A DNA stretch of 64,000 bases from Proteles cristata cristata (lineage: Eukaryota > Chordata > Mammalia > Carnivora > Hyaenidae), in contig JAESUZ010004801.1 of the NCBI GenBank assembly GCA_017311185.1, positions 124,001 through 188,000 on the forward strand. Direction: 5' to 3'. The position numbers and the translations under genes are program-made. Positions 12,465 through 23,527 of this stretch are shown piece after piece. Under the pieces are notes generated by a model. The model was not told the DNA's origin, did not search any database, and was given only the letters and a program-made list of their open reading frames with translations. Position 1 is the stretch's first letter, and every line of letters begins with the position of its first letter.

Positions 12465-13015
12465 AGGAGTGCACTTGTGATGAGCACTGGGTGTTGCACA
12501 TCACTAAATTCTACACTTGAAATTATTGTGGAATATAAACGAAAACTTGGAAGAAAAATTTTTAAAAATAAAGTATATCTCTTACTAGGTTGTGAACCTT
12601 TGGAAGTCAAGAAGTGTCTTCCTTTCCTCCTTTAGTAATCCTGGTGTTTTGCATGGGGCCAGTGATATGGCGGACACTCAGGAAATATGGTAAATGTGGT
12701 CAGTAATACCATGAAAATAAGTCAAATAAATTAGCAGCAAACTACATGACAACAAGCTAGATTTTGCACGACATCTATTGCATCCATAAATGCACCTGAA
12801 GTGGGAAAACCGAAAAGTCTATGGAACCAGTCACTACACTCAGAGTCGTTGCGCTGATTAAGCAGAAAACTGAATGCCATCACTACAGCTTGCCTAGCAT
12901 TCAGACTTTGATGCAGTGGTACATTTTCTGAGGACAAGCCATTCCTCATTCTTGATTATTTTGATTTAAGACTATTTCAAGGTCTCAAGTGCCCCCAGAT
13001 TCGGCGGCCGATTAC

Positions 13016-13230
13016 CTTCTGGTAAGAATGCAGTGACAAGACACGCCACCCCTGCCACTATGTTGCTTCCAGCAAAGGGAAGGCGGCGTCCAAAACGCTC
13101 AATGGTCAGTAAGATCAAGAGGGCTGCAGGCAACTCCACGACTCCCGAGATGAAGAAGTCGATATACAGGTTGCCTCCTATAATCCCCAGTCGCATGACG
13201 AGTCCTTGATAAACCACCGCACTTGTGAAC
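13016..13230 (-). CDS. SLC22A3: SLC22A3 exon 7 (TM7-TM9)
   Basis: At 215 bases this is the longest exon visible. It encodes the end of a Trp codon, then 71 codons from [20 protein letters not shown] through the [10 protein letters not shown] loop to VTAFLPE, and one base of Gly. The acceptor is CCCCAG and the donor GTAATC. It spans TM7 to TM9 and the second copy of the major-facilitator GRR loop (FGRRLP), which mirrors the DRYGR loop of the N-terminal half. Reading the same frame upstream runs through most of intron 6, so the acceptor and not an ORF start defines its edge. Confidence 0.97.
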
Positions 13231-13350
13231 CTGGGGCGACATTGAAAGATAACGGAGATCAAGTAAGACACAACTTCAGCCTGACCTGCAGATGGGGACA
13301 CGTCACAAATTCGGTAACAAGGTTTTGAGCTCATCACAAGTCAGACTTAC
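13231..13350 (-). other. SLC22A3: SLC22A3 intron 6 (very short)
   Basis: Only 120 bases, with donor GTAAG and acceptor CCCCAG, phase 2. Retention would place TAA directly after the Trp codon at the exon 6/7 junction. No internal feature seen. Confidence 0.93.
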
Positions 13351-13448
13351 CAAGCAAACATAAGAATAAGTGTGCACTTCCTCATTTGGGGAGTCCTCAC
13401 CAGATCTAAAAAGGATGGGTTACTAACTTCCTCATCTGTGACAGTGAT
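13351..13448 (-). CDS. SLC22A3: SLC22A3 exon 6 (central cytoplasmic loop into TM7)
   Basis: This 98-base exon starts in phase 0 with [20 protein letters not shown] and continues [12 protein letters not shown] plus two bases of Trp. The acceptor is TTACATAG after a pyrimidine-rich stretch and the donor is GTAAG. It encodes the distal part of the large cytoplasmic loop between TM6 and TM7, with the LVRTPQMRK segment, and the start of TM7. It is too short to appear as a convincing ORF and was found by matching the neighbouring exons. If intron 6 were retained, the next codon after Trp would be TAA. Confidence 0.95.
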
Positions 13449-14134
13449 CTATGTAAGAGAAGCAGATTTCAGTAGCAAATACAGCAAGAAATACCTGCAT
13501 ATTATATAGCTTTTCATTGACCAGATTTAAAGCCACCAAGTCAAACTATCTGACTTAACTGACCAGGGTCTTTCCACTACTATGTCCTAAACCTGAGAAT
13601 GAAGAGGTTTGATTCCCTAGCTGTTTTAAAAGGTCAAATTCACCACGATGTAGTTGTCACACTGATACCCGGGCATGTATCAGCAGTGCCACATTCTAAT
13701 CTGTCTGACTAACCAAGGAAAAATGGTGTGTTTTAAAGTAAATACATTTGTTCATTTATGAAACCGGAGAAAAGAAATGTGAAAGTGGCAAAAGCAGGGG
13801 GGATCCACAGGAGTGTTTCTATATTGAATACCAACCTGATGTTAACAAACAACATACTATTAAGTTCAAGAGTAAGCACAGCACCAAAGAGATCAATTTG
13901 CTTCCGTCCATTTCATGGAACCCAGCATCTTTTTGAGCCAGGAAAATACAGCTCATCTCTACTTGGCCATCCAAGAGGCTGGTCTTTTCTTTAATTGCAT
14001 TAAACACATATTGCTGTTTGCCTACTACGTATAAGGTACTAATAAGGGAAACAAAGCGGAACCACAGACCTTGCGTAACCACAGCTGCTCTGGTCTAGCA
14101 GCCAAAGGAATCCTACCACAGTGCCCTCATGCAA

Positions 14135-14345
14135 CAATTCCCACGCTCTTGCACATGGTTTCCTCTACCCTTTGACTTCCCCAGTCCTGATTCCAGCTCC
14201 ACCAGGAGGTCTTTCTTAACCTCTGGTAGAACTGACGATGCACGATCTGTGGCTTTACTCATCTGCACGTCTATTTCTCTTTCTCCCTCCATGAGCTCTG
14301 GGGCTGCAAGAGGGCACTGACTGCACTCTAGCACCACGCCAAGTG
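14135..14345 (+). repeat. L2-like LINE fragment
   Basis: Ends with CCATGAGCTCTGGGGCTGCAAG, similar to the L2 3' end. Diverged; low certainty. Confidence 0.4.
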
Positions 14346-14700
14346 GCTGGTCACCCAATGTTTGGGTGATGACTGAGTGTGAAGCAAGAAGTCAAGTGCC
14401 TAGGCCACGCCTGTTCCCTCGGAGTGCTGCCCTCAGTCTTTGTCCTACTGAGTTAGAGCTCAGGCTAGTAGAGACAGGACCCCTACATTCTGCTTACTCA
14501 ACTCCATATCTGGTAAAGATTGAGTGGAAATTTAGGCAAAATTTCCCCCAAGACTTTGAGACAAAAGTCTCTCTGCCAGCAGTCACAGGAATTTGACGCC
14601 AAGCACGCTCACACTGATCTGTCAGTCACCTAGTTGAGCGTTACCCTTGATGGGTCAAACAAAACTTGATATCTCCCGTCTATGCTTGCTCTAAGGAAAG

Positions 14701-14729
14701 TCTCTCTCTCTCTCTCTCTCTCTCTGTCC

Positions 14730-14765
<36 letters not shown>

Positions 14766-14772
14766 TACACAC
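14701..14772. repeat. (CT)n-(CA)n compound microsatellite
   Basis: TC-dinucleotide run followed by about ten CA units. Confidence 0.95.
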
Positions 14773-15269
14773 GCAGAGGAAAACTGCAAAATTAATGTCT
14801 TTGGGTCACTTTCTCTTCCTCAGTCTTTCCGATACTGTATTTCTTCTATACCGAGACATGTATTTTTTCACATTTTAACACATTTTAAATTGGGATGTGT
14901 CCTACAACTAAGCTAATAAGAAAACAATATGTTTAATAATATGTTTAATAGAATGTTTTTTTTCTTACTCAGTGGTACATAAAATGATGGGTTTTACAAT
15001 CAATAGGGTCCTAGAGTCAGGGAGACAATACTAGTTTCCATGACGATACCTGTGGAAGACTGCTAATGGATTCCACCGTCCACTCTTTCTTCCTCCCTTT
15101 TGATAACAGAGTCCACTGAATTTTAGTTGGGCACATGGTTTCCTAGCTAGAGTCACATTTTCTAGCCTCGTTTTCAACTGTGGGTGGTTATTTGACTAAG
15201 ATGTCAGCAATGAGGGGGGGATAGAAGCCGTGTATTCAAGTTCTAATTACACTCCTTTAAAAAGGAATG

Positions 15270-15483
15270 TGGGGGGGGAAGGGGGAGGAAGGGGGGGCAT
15301 GGAGGAGGGCACTTGTGGGGATGAGCACTGGGTGTTATATGGGAACCAACTTGACAATAAAATACTTGTAATAAAAAAAAGAAAAGACAAGAAAACAAAA
15401 TTTTAAAACGTTATCTATTACTATATTTATCATATTGAGTTATATTTTTTCTATAAATAAAATTTGTAAAAACAAAAAATAAT
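15270..15483 (+). mobile_element. Severely 5'-truncated L1 (3' UTR only)
   Basis: G-rich stretch, then GGGATGAGCACTGGGTGTTA, ACTTGACAATAAAATAC and an A-rich tail. Exact target duplication AAAAAGGAATG at 15259-15269 and 15484-15494. Confidence 0.85.
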
Positions 15484-15696
15484 AAAAAGGAATGGCTTTG
15501 CTTCTCCTCTACTGCCTTCCCTCTCCTAAGGGATGGAAGGAGAAGATACTAGTGAACCAGCTTCTATTATACAACCTACTGCAGTTGATGGTGGAGAAAC
15601 AAGGTAACCGGGTGCTGGAGGCCCTCATGGAGCAGAGCTGTTTTCCACTGCTGGGCCTGCTTACCTCTGGGTGGGCATGTTAAAGACCCTTATCCT

Positions 15697-15963
15697 CCTC
15701 CTTTCCTTCCTCCCTCCTTCCCTTCCTTCCTTCCTCCCTCGCTCCCTTCCTTTCCTCCCTCCTTTCCTCCTTTCCTTCCTTCCCTTCCTCCCTCCCTCCC
15801 TTCCTTCCTCCCTTCCTTCCTCCCTCCTTCCTCCCTCCTCCCTCCTTCCTTCCTTCCTCCCTCCCTCCTTCCTTCCCTTCCTTCCTTCCTCTCTCCCTTC
15901 CTTCCCTTCCTTCCTTTCTCCCTCTTTTCTTCCTTTGTTCCTTCCTTCGTTCCTTCCTTCCTT
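15697..15963. repeat. (TTCC/TCCC)n polypyrimidine tract
   Basis: About 265 bases almost wholly pyrimidine on the plus strand, made of TTCC, CCTCCC and similar units. On the gene's sense strand it is GGAA/GGGA purine. Open frames here are repeat artefacts. Confidence 0.97.
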
Positions 15964-16037
15964 TCTCATTCTATTTTTTGGGTCTCTGTTACAGAGAATG
16001 AATGAATGAATACAGTGCTTATTAAAATGTTCCCTGA

Positions 16038-16803
16038 AAATACAAATCAAAACCACACTGAGATACCACCTCACGCCAGTCAGAGTGGCTAAAATGAGCA
16101 AATCAGAGAACTCTAGATGCTGGCGAGGATGTGGAGAAACGGGCACCCTCCTACACTGTTGGTGGGAATGGAAACTGGTACAGCCCCTCTGGAAAACAGT
16201 GTGGAGGTTCCTCAGGAAACTAACAATAGAACTCCCCTATGACCCAGCAATAGCACTGCTAGGAATTTACCCAAGGGATACAGAAATGCTGAGGCATAGG
16301 AGCACATGTACCCCAATGTTCATAGCAGCACTCTCCACAATAGCTAAAACATGGAAAGAGCCTAAGTGTCCATCAACAGATGAACGGATCAAGAAGATGT
16401 GGTTTATCTATACCATGGAATACTACATGGCAATGAGAAACAATGAAATCTGGCCATGTGTAGCAACATGGATGGACCTTGAGGGTGTTATGCTGAGCGA
16501 AATAAGTCAGGCAGAGAAGGACAAATATCATATGTGTGCACGTATAGGAGGATTAGGAGGAACTTGAACAGAGGACCAAGGGGGAGAAGAAGGGCGGAAA
16601 TGGTGGGGGAAAGGGAGAGAGGCAAACCATGAGAGACTCTTGAATGCTGACAAAAACTGAGGACTGATGGATGTGGGGGGGAGGAGGGGTGGGCATGGAG
16701 GAGGACACTTGTGGGGATGAGCACTGGGTGTTATGTGGAAACTAATTTGACAATAAACTATTTGTAAAAAAAAAATAAATAAATAAAATAAAATAAAATA
16801 AAA
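16038..16803 (+). mobile_element. Young 5'-truncated L1 (ORF2 C-terminus and 3' UTR)
   Basis: Begins inside ORF2. The frame from about 16085 to 16567 reads [18 protein letters not shown] and further L1 ORF2 C-terminal text without a stop, then a 3' UTR ending ACAATAAACTATTTG and a long A-rich tail. Target duplication TAAAATGTTCCCTGA at 16023-16037 and 16804-16818. Almost identical to the inverted copy at 28588-29261. Confidence 0.93.
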
Positions 16804-17034
16804 TAAAATGTTCCCTGAGCTACTCTTCTAAATCCTAAGACCCCAACAAAGGATTTTTAAAATCTATCTTCACCTTTGCTGCTCCAAAAATAGAGCAGGA
16901 ATACAAAAAATGAAAGATCTTAGTTTATTATAACTATGTATCATTAAATGGTTGGTTATCAAACATTTTCCACAATTATCTTGTCCACATTAAAACGGTT
17001 CACTTCTAAGGAGCATGTAATATTTGTTGGATTC

Positions 17035-17215
17035 TGGGCTATTTTACATGGGTTATTTCACTTGATTATCATCAAAACTCTCTAACATCAATACTTTTAT
17101 CAATTCTGTTTTGTAAATTTAAAAAAAAAAACAACAAGGCTTAGGGCATTAAAGACTAAATGGAAGGTAGCTGAGCCAGGATTTGAAATCAGGCAGTTGA
17201 TGGAGATCGTTTTTT
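17035..17215 (-). repeat. MIR-like SINE remnant
   Basis: Diverged order of MIR landmarks: TTTACATGGGTTATTTCACTT and GAGCCAGGATTTGAAATCAGG. Confidence 0.6.
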
Positions 17216-18061
17216 CTTAATCCTCCCACTGCACTGCTGAATGTATGAAAAGCTTTTTACACTAGAAAACTTCTTTGTAGTTGATGGCCACTTCATTTTT
17301 AGAGAAGGACATTACACATTTGGCCAAAAATCTACTAGCTTATAGATAAAACACACTTTTTTTTGAAAAGTTGAGTGTGACCAAAATAATTTAGATCTTG
17401 AATATCTTTAAATTCAAGATCGAAACTACCCGTAATGTGAGGGCAATGTTCCTCCATGGATGTATCACTTAATCCAATGATGCTTTTCTCTTCACTTATG
17501 GTTCTTCCACAGCTCAGACTTCGGTCGGCATGGCTGTGCTCATTCAGACTACTCCCTTTGCTCTGGGGAGCCCCTGAGAGCTCTGCCCATCCACACATCT
17601 CCACTGCTGCTCACCCAGAACACACAGGTGGGCGGCAATCTTTTCTAAAGCAATATTTGCAACGATTTGTCATGGGTTCTCTTTCATTTCCTCTTCAGTC
17701 TTATTTTCTCCCTATAGCTGTGACTTCTATCTACAGGGTAAGACCCTGTACAAATTCACTTTCATTCCTGTCCCAATGTCAACACCCCAAAGTTGAAGGG
17801 AAATCATGTATCATATATTTTACAATCTCTGGTCAAGTCAGGTAGATAATTTGACATTTAAACACCTCGGTAGACTTTTCAATTACTTACAGTTCATAAC
17901 TATTTCTAACTGATGAAATAACAGCATCTCTTGCCTTCATGTTAGCTCTGCAGATATCACTTTTTCTTGATCATATCTCCAGCTGTTTAAGTTACTGTAC
18001 GGCCACAGAATTCTGACATGTGAGATTTTGACAAGACAATAAAGGTCTGATGGTCTGACCC

Positions 18062-18290
18062 AGAGGTTGACAAACTTTTTCTGCAAAGGGCCAGATTATA
18101 AGTACTTTTGGTTCTGTGGGCTATGTATAGCCTCTGTCAGAACTACTTAACCTTGCATTATAGTATGGAAGCAGCCATAGATGGATACACAAACAGATTA
18201 CTGTGGCTGGATTCCAATAAAACTTTGTTTACAAAAACAGGTAGCAAGCCAGATCTGGCCCACAGGCTGTAGATTGCAGATCTCTGAGCT
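18062..18290 (+). mobile_element. hAT-Charlie-like non-autonomous DNA transposon
   Basis: Landmarks GACAAACTTTTTCTGCAAAG, AGCAGCCATAGATG and CCAATAAAACTTTGTTTAC, with matching ends CAGAGGTTGACAAA and TGCAGATCTCTG. Exact family not assigned. Confidence 0.65.
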
Positions 18291-18329
18291 ATACCATCAC
18301 TGCCAGAGTAACTTTATACCTATCACAGA

Positions 18330-18415
18330 GAACAAGAAGTTGAGGCACAGGAAAGAGAAGTAGCTTGCTCTGTGAGGACACACAGATAGGAGACTGACCC
18401 TGAGTCTGTATATTG
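18330..18415 (-). repeat. MIR-like fragment
   Basis: GAAGTTGAGGCACAGGAAAG followed by AGTAGCTTGCTCTGTGAGGA matches the conserved MIR core, truncated. Confidence 0.55.
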
Positions 18416-18630
18416 CTAACGATTATGCTATGCTGTGTCTATAGTATGCAGAGTCTACGATTTAGTTTATTATTTAAAAATATGCTTGTATCACTTCATT
18501 AATAGTTCTTACAGGGTAGTGGGATTGTGGTGGTTTTTACTTTCTTCCTTTTTGCTATCAATAGTCTCTTAAAATTAAAATTTAAACCCAGAGCACTTTC
18601 CTAAAAAGAAAAAATCTAGCTTACCTTTAT

Positions 18631-18854
18631 TTATGTATTTTTTGATGATTTTTATTTATTTTTGAGAGAGAGAGAGACAGAGTATGAGCAGGGGAGAGGC
18701 AGAGAAAGAGAGAGAGGGCGACACAGACTCCAAAGCAGGCTCCAGGCTCTGAGCTGTCAGCACAGAGCCTGATGCGGGGCTCCACATCATGAAACGTGAG
18801 ATCATGACCTGAGCTGAAGTCATACACCCAACGGACTGAGCCACCTGGGCGCCC
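18631..18854 (-). mobile_element. CAN SINE, minus orientation
   Basis: T-rich tail through to GAGCCACCTGGGCGCCCC. Target duplication CTAGCTTACCTTTAT / CTAGCTCACCTTTAA at 18616-18630 and 18855-18869. Confidence 0.92.
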
Positions 18855-19084
18855 CTAGCTCACCTTTAAAGTAATGGATTTAAGTCATACCCAAATGTAC
18901 CTTTTTTTTACTATTGACTCAGTGTCAATCTCCCTTTTTCTTTCTTAATGGAACCCTCACTGCCCCCCACCCCCAACCCCTCCACTTCACCAGTTTGTGC
19001 TCTCAGGGGAGCTGATTTTGTTTCCTTCTGTAGGGCAGGCCTGATTACCTAAGGGTAATTCTATCCTCTGTGCCAGTGACTGGG

Positions 19085-19183
19085 CATGGGACCTAACTTG
19101 AGTCAATGAGAAATGGGCATGTGACCCAATTTGAACCAATGAGACATGGGCATGTGACCCAATCTGAACCAATGAGAAAAGAC
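19085..19183. repeat. 33-base tandem repeat, three copies, with CCAAT boxes
   Basis: Units 19085-19117, 19118-19150 and 19151-19183 share CATGTGACCCAAT and AACCAATGAGA, with a few substitutions per unit; the first reads GTCAATGAG in place of ACCAATGAG. No coding role is seen. Confidence 0.93.
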
Positions 19184-20179
19184 CTTGAGAAAGTCCTTCA
19201 CTGACCTTAAGTCAGAGCTTCCTGAAGGAATCTTCTCTCTGGATTCTCAGGGAATTAATGAGAAAATGGTGGGCTCAAATAGATCTTAGCAGCCATGCTA
19301 TTCCTAGGAGGGAACCGGTGTAAATCAGAAGCCACCCAGGCAGGAGAGTGGAGAGGAAGGAAACCATGGCTGGATGGGGCTGTTGAGACCCGGGTCTAGC
19401 CAACCCTGACCGCGGCTGTAACTCTAGAATTCCAGATACACGAGCCAGGAAATGGGCTTCCTGTGTAAGCCCATTTAAGTTGGTTTTCTGTAATTTCTTG
19501 CCAAAAGCAGAATTATCAGGAGAATTCAGGGCAGAACAATGCTTTGGCACTAATAATCGAATATTTCAGGCAAAATAATTTTGTGTTAAATAATTAAAAA
19601 TAATTGCTTTCGCATTCCAACCTAATAAAAAATTTAGTATTAGTCTTAATTCCAGAATGTTAAGATTTAGAATCAAGCAGTCACATGACCTTTGCTTTCC
19701 CAAAGCACATGTTTAATGCCTAATACATATCCTCTACTAAAAGAACATGGAGTATGGATAAAACCGAAGGTAACTAAGACCAAAAAACCAATCTTGCCTG
19801 TCCACTGAATGAAGGGATTAATAGTACTTCCAAGCAAGTGAGCATTTTGCCAATTTAAGAGTAAATCCAGCTGGTTTTTGATTTACTGACATGTTCTCCA
19901 TAGTGACGCAGATATTCTGAAAGACGACCCACTTTCTGGGTGTCCAAAGACCTTGAGAGACTAAATGCAGTATCTTGGATGGAATTCATCCAGTAAAGTC
20001 TTGGCAACTCATACGCAGTGGCTGCTGCAGCTTTTTTTTTTTTTTTACGGCAACTTCTAGCTCTGTACTTTGAAATTAAGCTGTGTTTATTTTCTGTTGC
20101 CAAAGGGTTACTAAATTTCACTTACTCTGAGTCAGATATAAAAGAGTAGAAAGGCTATGTTAGGTAATTACATATACAT

Positions 20180-20510
20180 ACTTCAATTTGCTTTATTGAG
20201 ATATAACTTTCATACAATAGAATTCAGCAATTTCAAGTGTACACTTCAGTGAGTTTTGACTAATGGGTGGAGGCGTAGAAACCCCCACCCCCACCATCGC
20301 CATCGTGAGATGGAACGTCTCTGTTACTCTCAGGAAGTTTCCTCCTGACTCTACAGTCACCCTCTTCCTCAACTCTTAGCCCCCGGCAACCCCTGATCTG
20401 TTTTCTGTCATAACAGTTTTGCTTTTTCTAGAATTTCATACAGATGAAGCCACACAGAATGTTGTCTTTTGTACCTAGCCTGGTATTATATTTCATCCTA
20501 TGGTTATGCC
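20180..20510 (+). repeat. Ancient L1-type 3' fragment
   Basis: GCTTTATTGAGATATAACTT and AAGTGTACACTTCAGTGAG are typical of old mammalian L1 3' regions. Diverged. Confidence 0.6.
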
Positions 20511-20630
20511 ATCTAAGTGGTGCCTGCCCGCTTCAGTTTGGAGCAAAGGAAGACGGGAGAGCCTCTTGGTAACATTTGTGTGTTTAGACTCTTGTTGCCT
20601 AGCGATGTCACTCAGAAAAAGGTGTTGCTT

Positions 20631-20851
20631 GGGGCGCCCTTGTGGCTTAGTCGGTTAAGCGTCCGACTTTCGCTCAGGTCATGATCTCGTGGTTTGGGTT
20701 CGAGCCCCGCATCGGGCTCTGTGCTGACTGCCAGCTCAGAGCCTGGAGCCTGTTTCAGAGTCTGTCACTCCCTCTCTCTCTGACCCTCTCCTGCTCATGC
20801 TGTCTCTCTCTCTCCTAGAAAAAAAAATTAAAAAAAAAAAAGAGAAAAAAA
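20631..20851 (+). mobile_element. CAN SINE
   Basis: Head GGGGCGCCCTTGTGGCTTAG, B box GGTTCGAGCCCC. Exact 16-base target duplication AGAAAAAGGTGTTGCT at 20614-20629 and 20852-20867. Confidence 0.95.
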
Positions 20852-21209
20852 AGAAAAAGGTGTTGCTCACAGGTAGGTTGCACATGTTGGTTTCCTGATA
20901 TGCATTTACTGAGTTGAGTGCTATTTTTTCCAGCTGTCTCTTAATGGTCTTTTAGCTCTTCCAAGACTTTAACATTACATTAACAGTGATTCTGCTTATG
21001 TTGAAAGTATACTTTGTTCATCTTTCAGTGATCAGTCTAGCTATATTTACAACCCTTCCTGGGGTCTTTCTGAAACCGTTCTTCAAGTTGACATTTTAAT
21101 TTAAATTGCCAAGGAAGAGAAAGACATTATAAATTACCATCTGTTCTAAATATGGTGTCAGAGTTCCCGTGATGTGGGACTGGTTTCTGGTCAAGAAGGA
21201 CAACCAGCC

Positions 21210-21467
21210 AGGGGGTGTCTGGGTGGCTCAGTCGGCTAAGTGTCCAACTTCAGCTCAGGTCATGATCCCATCGCTTGTGGGTTCGAGCCCTGCGTCGGGC
21301 TCTGTGCTGACAGTTCACAGCTCAGAGCCGGGAGCCTGCTTCAGATTCTGTCTCTGTCTTTCTGCCCCTCCCCCCTTCAAACATTCTCTCTCTCTCTCTC
21401 TCTTTCTCCCTCTCTATCTCTTCCCCTCTCTAAATATAAATAAACATTAAAAACAATTTTTTAAAAA
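21210..21467 (+). mobile_element. CAN SINE
   Basis: Head GGGGGTGTCTGGGTGGCTCA, long CT tract. Exact target duplication AAGGACAACCAGCC at 21196-21209 and 21468-21481. Confidence 0.95.
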
Positions 21468-21524
21468 AAGGACAACCAGCCTGGATCAGGCCAGAGATAC
21501 ACTGTTTTGCTCAGAATGTTTTCT

Positions 21525-21715
21525 TCCTGGCACATAACTTAAATTCTGTGGACCTTACTTCTCTCATCAGGAGTGTGAGGATAGTAACCATTACTTCACT
21601 AGTATTTTGAAGATCCAATTAGATAATCCATCTACGCGCGCGTGCACGCACACACACACACACCATACATGGCACACACACAGTGCTCAGTAATGGAAGT
21701 GGACAGTATTGCTAT
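21525..21715 (+). repeat. MIR-like remnant with CG/CA dinucleotide tract
   Basis: CTTACTTCTCTCATCAGGAG and CACAGTGCTCAGTAATGG fit MIR. An alternating CG/CA tract at about 21636-21664 splits it. Confidence 0.5.
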
Positions 21716-21849
21716 TGCCTTTGTATAACATTTCAGAGGTATTTACTTCCAAATGATGATTCCCTTGGCACTTTTTTTTTATCTTTTCAGTTAGTAAACT
21801 CTAGCTGATGCCATAGTGCATAAGTGGAGATGCTTTTAAAGATACCCTG

Positions 21850-22442
21850 CTCTGGAAAACAGTGTGGAGGTTCCTCAAAAAATTAACAATAGAACTACCC
21901 TATGACCGAGCAATAGCACTGCTAGGAATTTATCCAAGGGATACAGGAGTGCTGATGCCTAAGGGCACATGTACCCCAATGTTCACAGCAGCACTCTTAA
22001 CAATAGCCAAAACATGGAAAGAGCCTAAGTGTCCATCAACTGACAAATGAATAAAGAAGATGTGGTTTATCTGGAATACTACTTGGCAGTGAGGAAGAAT
22101 GAAATCTGGCCATTTGCAGCAACATGGATGGACCTTGAGGGCGTTATGCTAAGTGAAATAACTCAGTCAGAGAAAGACAGATACCATATGTTTTCACTCT
22201 TATGTGGATCTTGAGAAACTTAACAGACCATGGGGGAGGGGAAGAGAAAAAAAAGTTACAAAGAGAGAGGGAGGCAAACCATAAGAGACTCTTAAATACT
22301 GAGAACAAACTGAGGGTGGATGGGAAGGAGAGGGGAAAATGGGTGATGGGCACGGAGGAGGGCACTTGTTGGGATGAGCACTGGGTGTTGTATGGAAACC
22401 AATTTAACAATAAATTATATTAAAAAGAAAAGAAAAATAAAT
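21850..22442 (+). mobile_element. 5'-truncated L1 (older subfamily)
   Basis: L1 ORF2 C-terminal text from [12 protein letters not shown] frame 21862-22050 ([15 protein letters not shown]), then breaks and a 3' UTR with GGGATGAGCACTGGGTGTTG. Imperfect 12-base target duplication AAAGATACCCTG / AAAGGCACCCTG at 21838-21849 and 22443-22454. Confidence 0.88.
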
Positions 22443-22604
22443 AAAGGCACCCTGTTGTGAATCCCTTTGTAAAGAGAATGGTCAATCCTTTTTCAAGTAT
22501 TTCTTTTTACATGGGATTTTCTTAAGGATACCAGATATATTTAATGTCAGTTTGGCACTGTTGGTCTCCCAGGCCTCAGGCCAGATAATTTTTTGAGAAT
22601 GTGC

Positions 22605-22790
22605 ACACAGTGGATGACACTCAGCAAATGTGCTTCTCTAAGTGTGTGTGGTCCATGCATCAGCACTGTGGCCATCCCCTGCGAGCTCATTCACCACACC
22701 TTAACCCAGATCAGGGAATCAGAATCTGCTTTTTTACAACACCCCAGGAGACTAGTGTGAGAAGCACTGATAGTCAGTGCGCTGTCCTGC
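22605..22790 (+). mobile_element. MER5-like hAT element, diverged
   Basis: GTGTGGTCCATGCATCAGCA, GGAATCAGAATCTGCTTTTT and GTGAGAAGCACTGAT match the order of MER5A landmarks. Confidence 0.55.
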
Positions 22791-23527
22791 CTCAGTGCTG
22801 AGTTGACTCTTCCCAGGCTGAGAATAGAGCCCCCCAGACTTTAGAGGGAAAAACACGTTCTCAGGACCTGCCAGGGTGGGGGTGGGGCAGGCACAATGTC
22901 GGGTGTCTGCTTCTCCAGCCTTACTTAACTCTGCAGACCTTAATGTGCCTTACCTAACTTTGAGCAACCTTTCATCTGGGTTTTCCCAAAAGGTGGATTT
23001 TCCATCAGTTGCCATATTTCACAAGGAAAAGGAAGCCACCTAAGAAGGAGGCTCATCGTTTTCTAGAGCCAGACCCTGTCATTTAACCAGTCATTACTGG
23101 TTCCCTAAAGCTCTGGTCTCTTGAAGCCCTGACTCTCTCAGAAACCTGTGAGAATTAAATATTACTTGAGGATTTGGAACTCACTGATTTGGAGGACCAG
23201 GGACCGCCTTCGAAGTTCAACTGCCCACAGGTGTCTCATATAAGTGTCAGGGGCCAGAAGGCAGGGCTGGGTGGGAGGAAGTCCACGGATGCCTGCTGGG
23301 TACCCATGCCCCCACCCCCTGGCCCCCTGAGTCGTGCACTTCCCCATCAGTGAGATGAAGGCTGGCACTGGAAGGTCCAAGGGTAAGTGTTTAACACTAG
23401 GAAGCCTAGGCCAGCTTATAGGTGGCTATAGTGCTACCTGGCATCCATAAAAGAGAATTTGTCAAATAACCCATAGTGCTTCAGGAATTGTTTAAAACCT
23501 CATTCTACTTTAAAACAAGAATACACA

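Larger units (their letters stand above)
11620..12570 (+). mobile_element. Old L1 3' end, split by SINEs
   Basis: L1 ORF2 C-terminus and 3' UTR text (CCAAATGTCCATCAACTGAT, later GATGAGCACTGGGTGTT) with many frame breaks. It is interrupted at 12048-12464 by a SINE that itself carries a second SINE. Confidence 0.8.
6057..13015 (-). other. SLC22A3: SLC22A3 intron 7
   Basis: 7.0 kb. The exon-8-proximal part (6.1-7.8 kb) is largely unassigned unique sequence. It is followed by a CA microsatellite (7868-7918), unassigned sequence to 9.8 kb, a MaLR LTR (about 9824-10160), a short SINE, an L2-like piece, a Tigger-like element, and an old L1 tail carrying nested SINEs (11.6-12.6 kb). Confidence 0.9.

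Noticed and set aside
14701..14772. Regular short repeats considered as a CRISPR-like array
   Set aside because: Dinucleotide microsatellite in a mammalian intron with no spacer structure.
15661..16146. Open frames of Lys/Gly/Glu/Arg or Leu/Pro/Ser repeats
   Set aside because: Direct translation of the TTCC/CCTCCC microsatellite.
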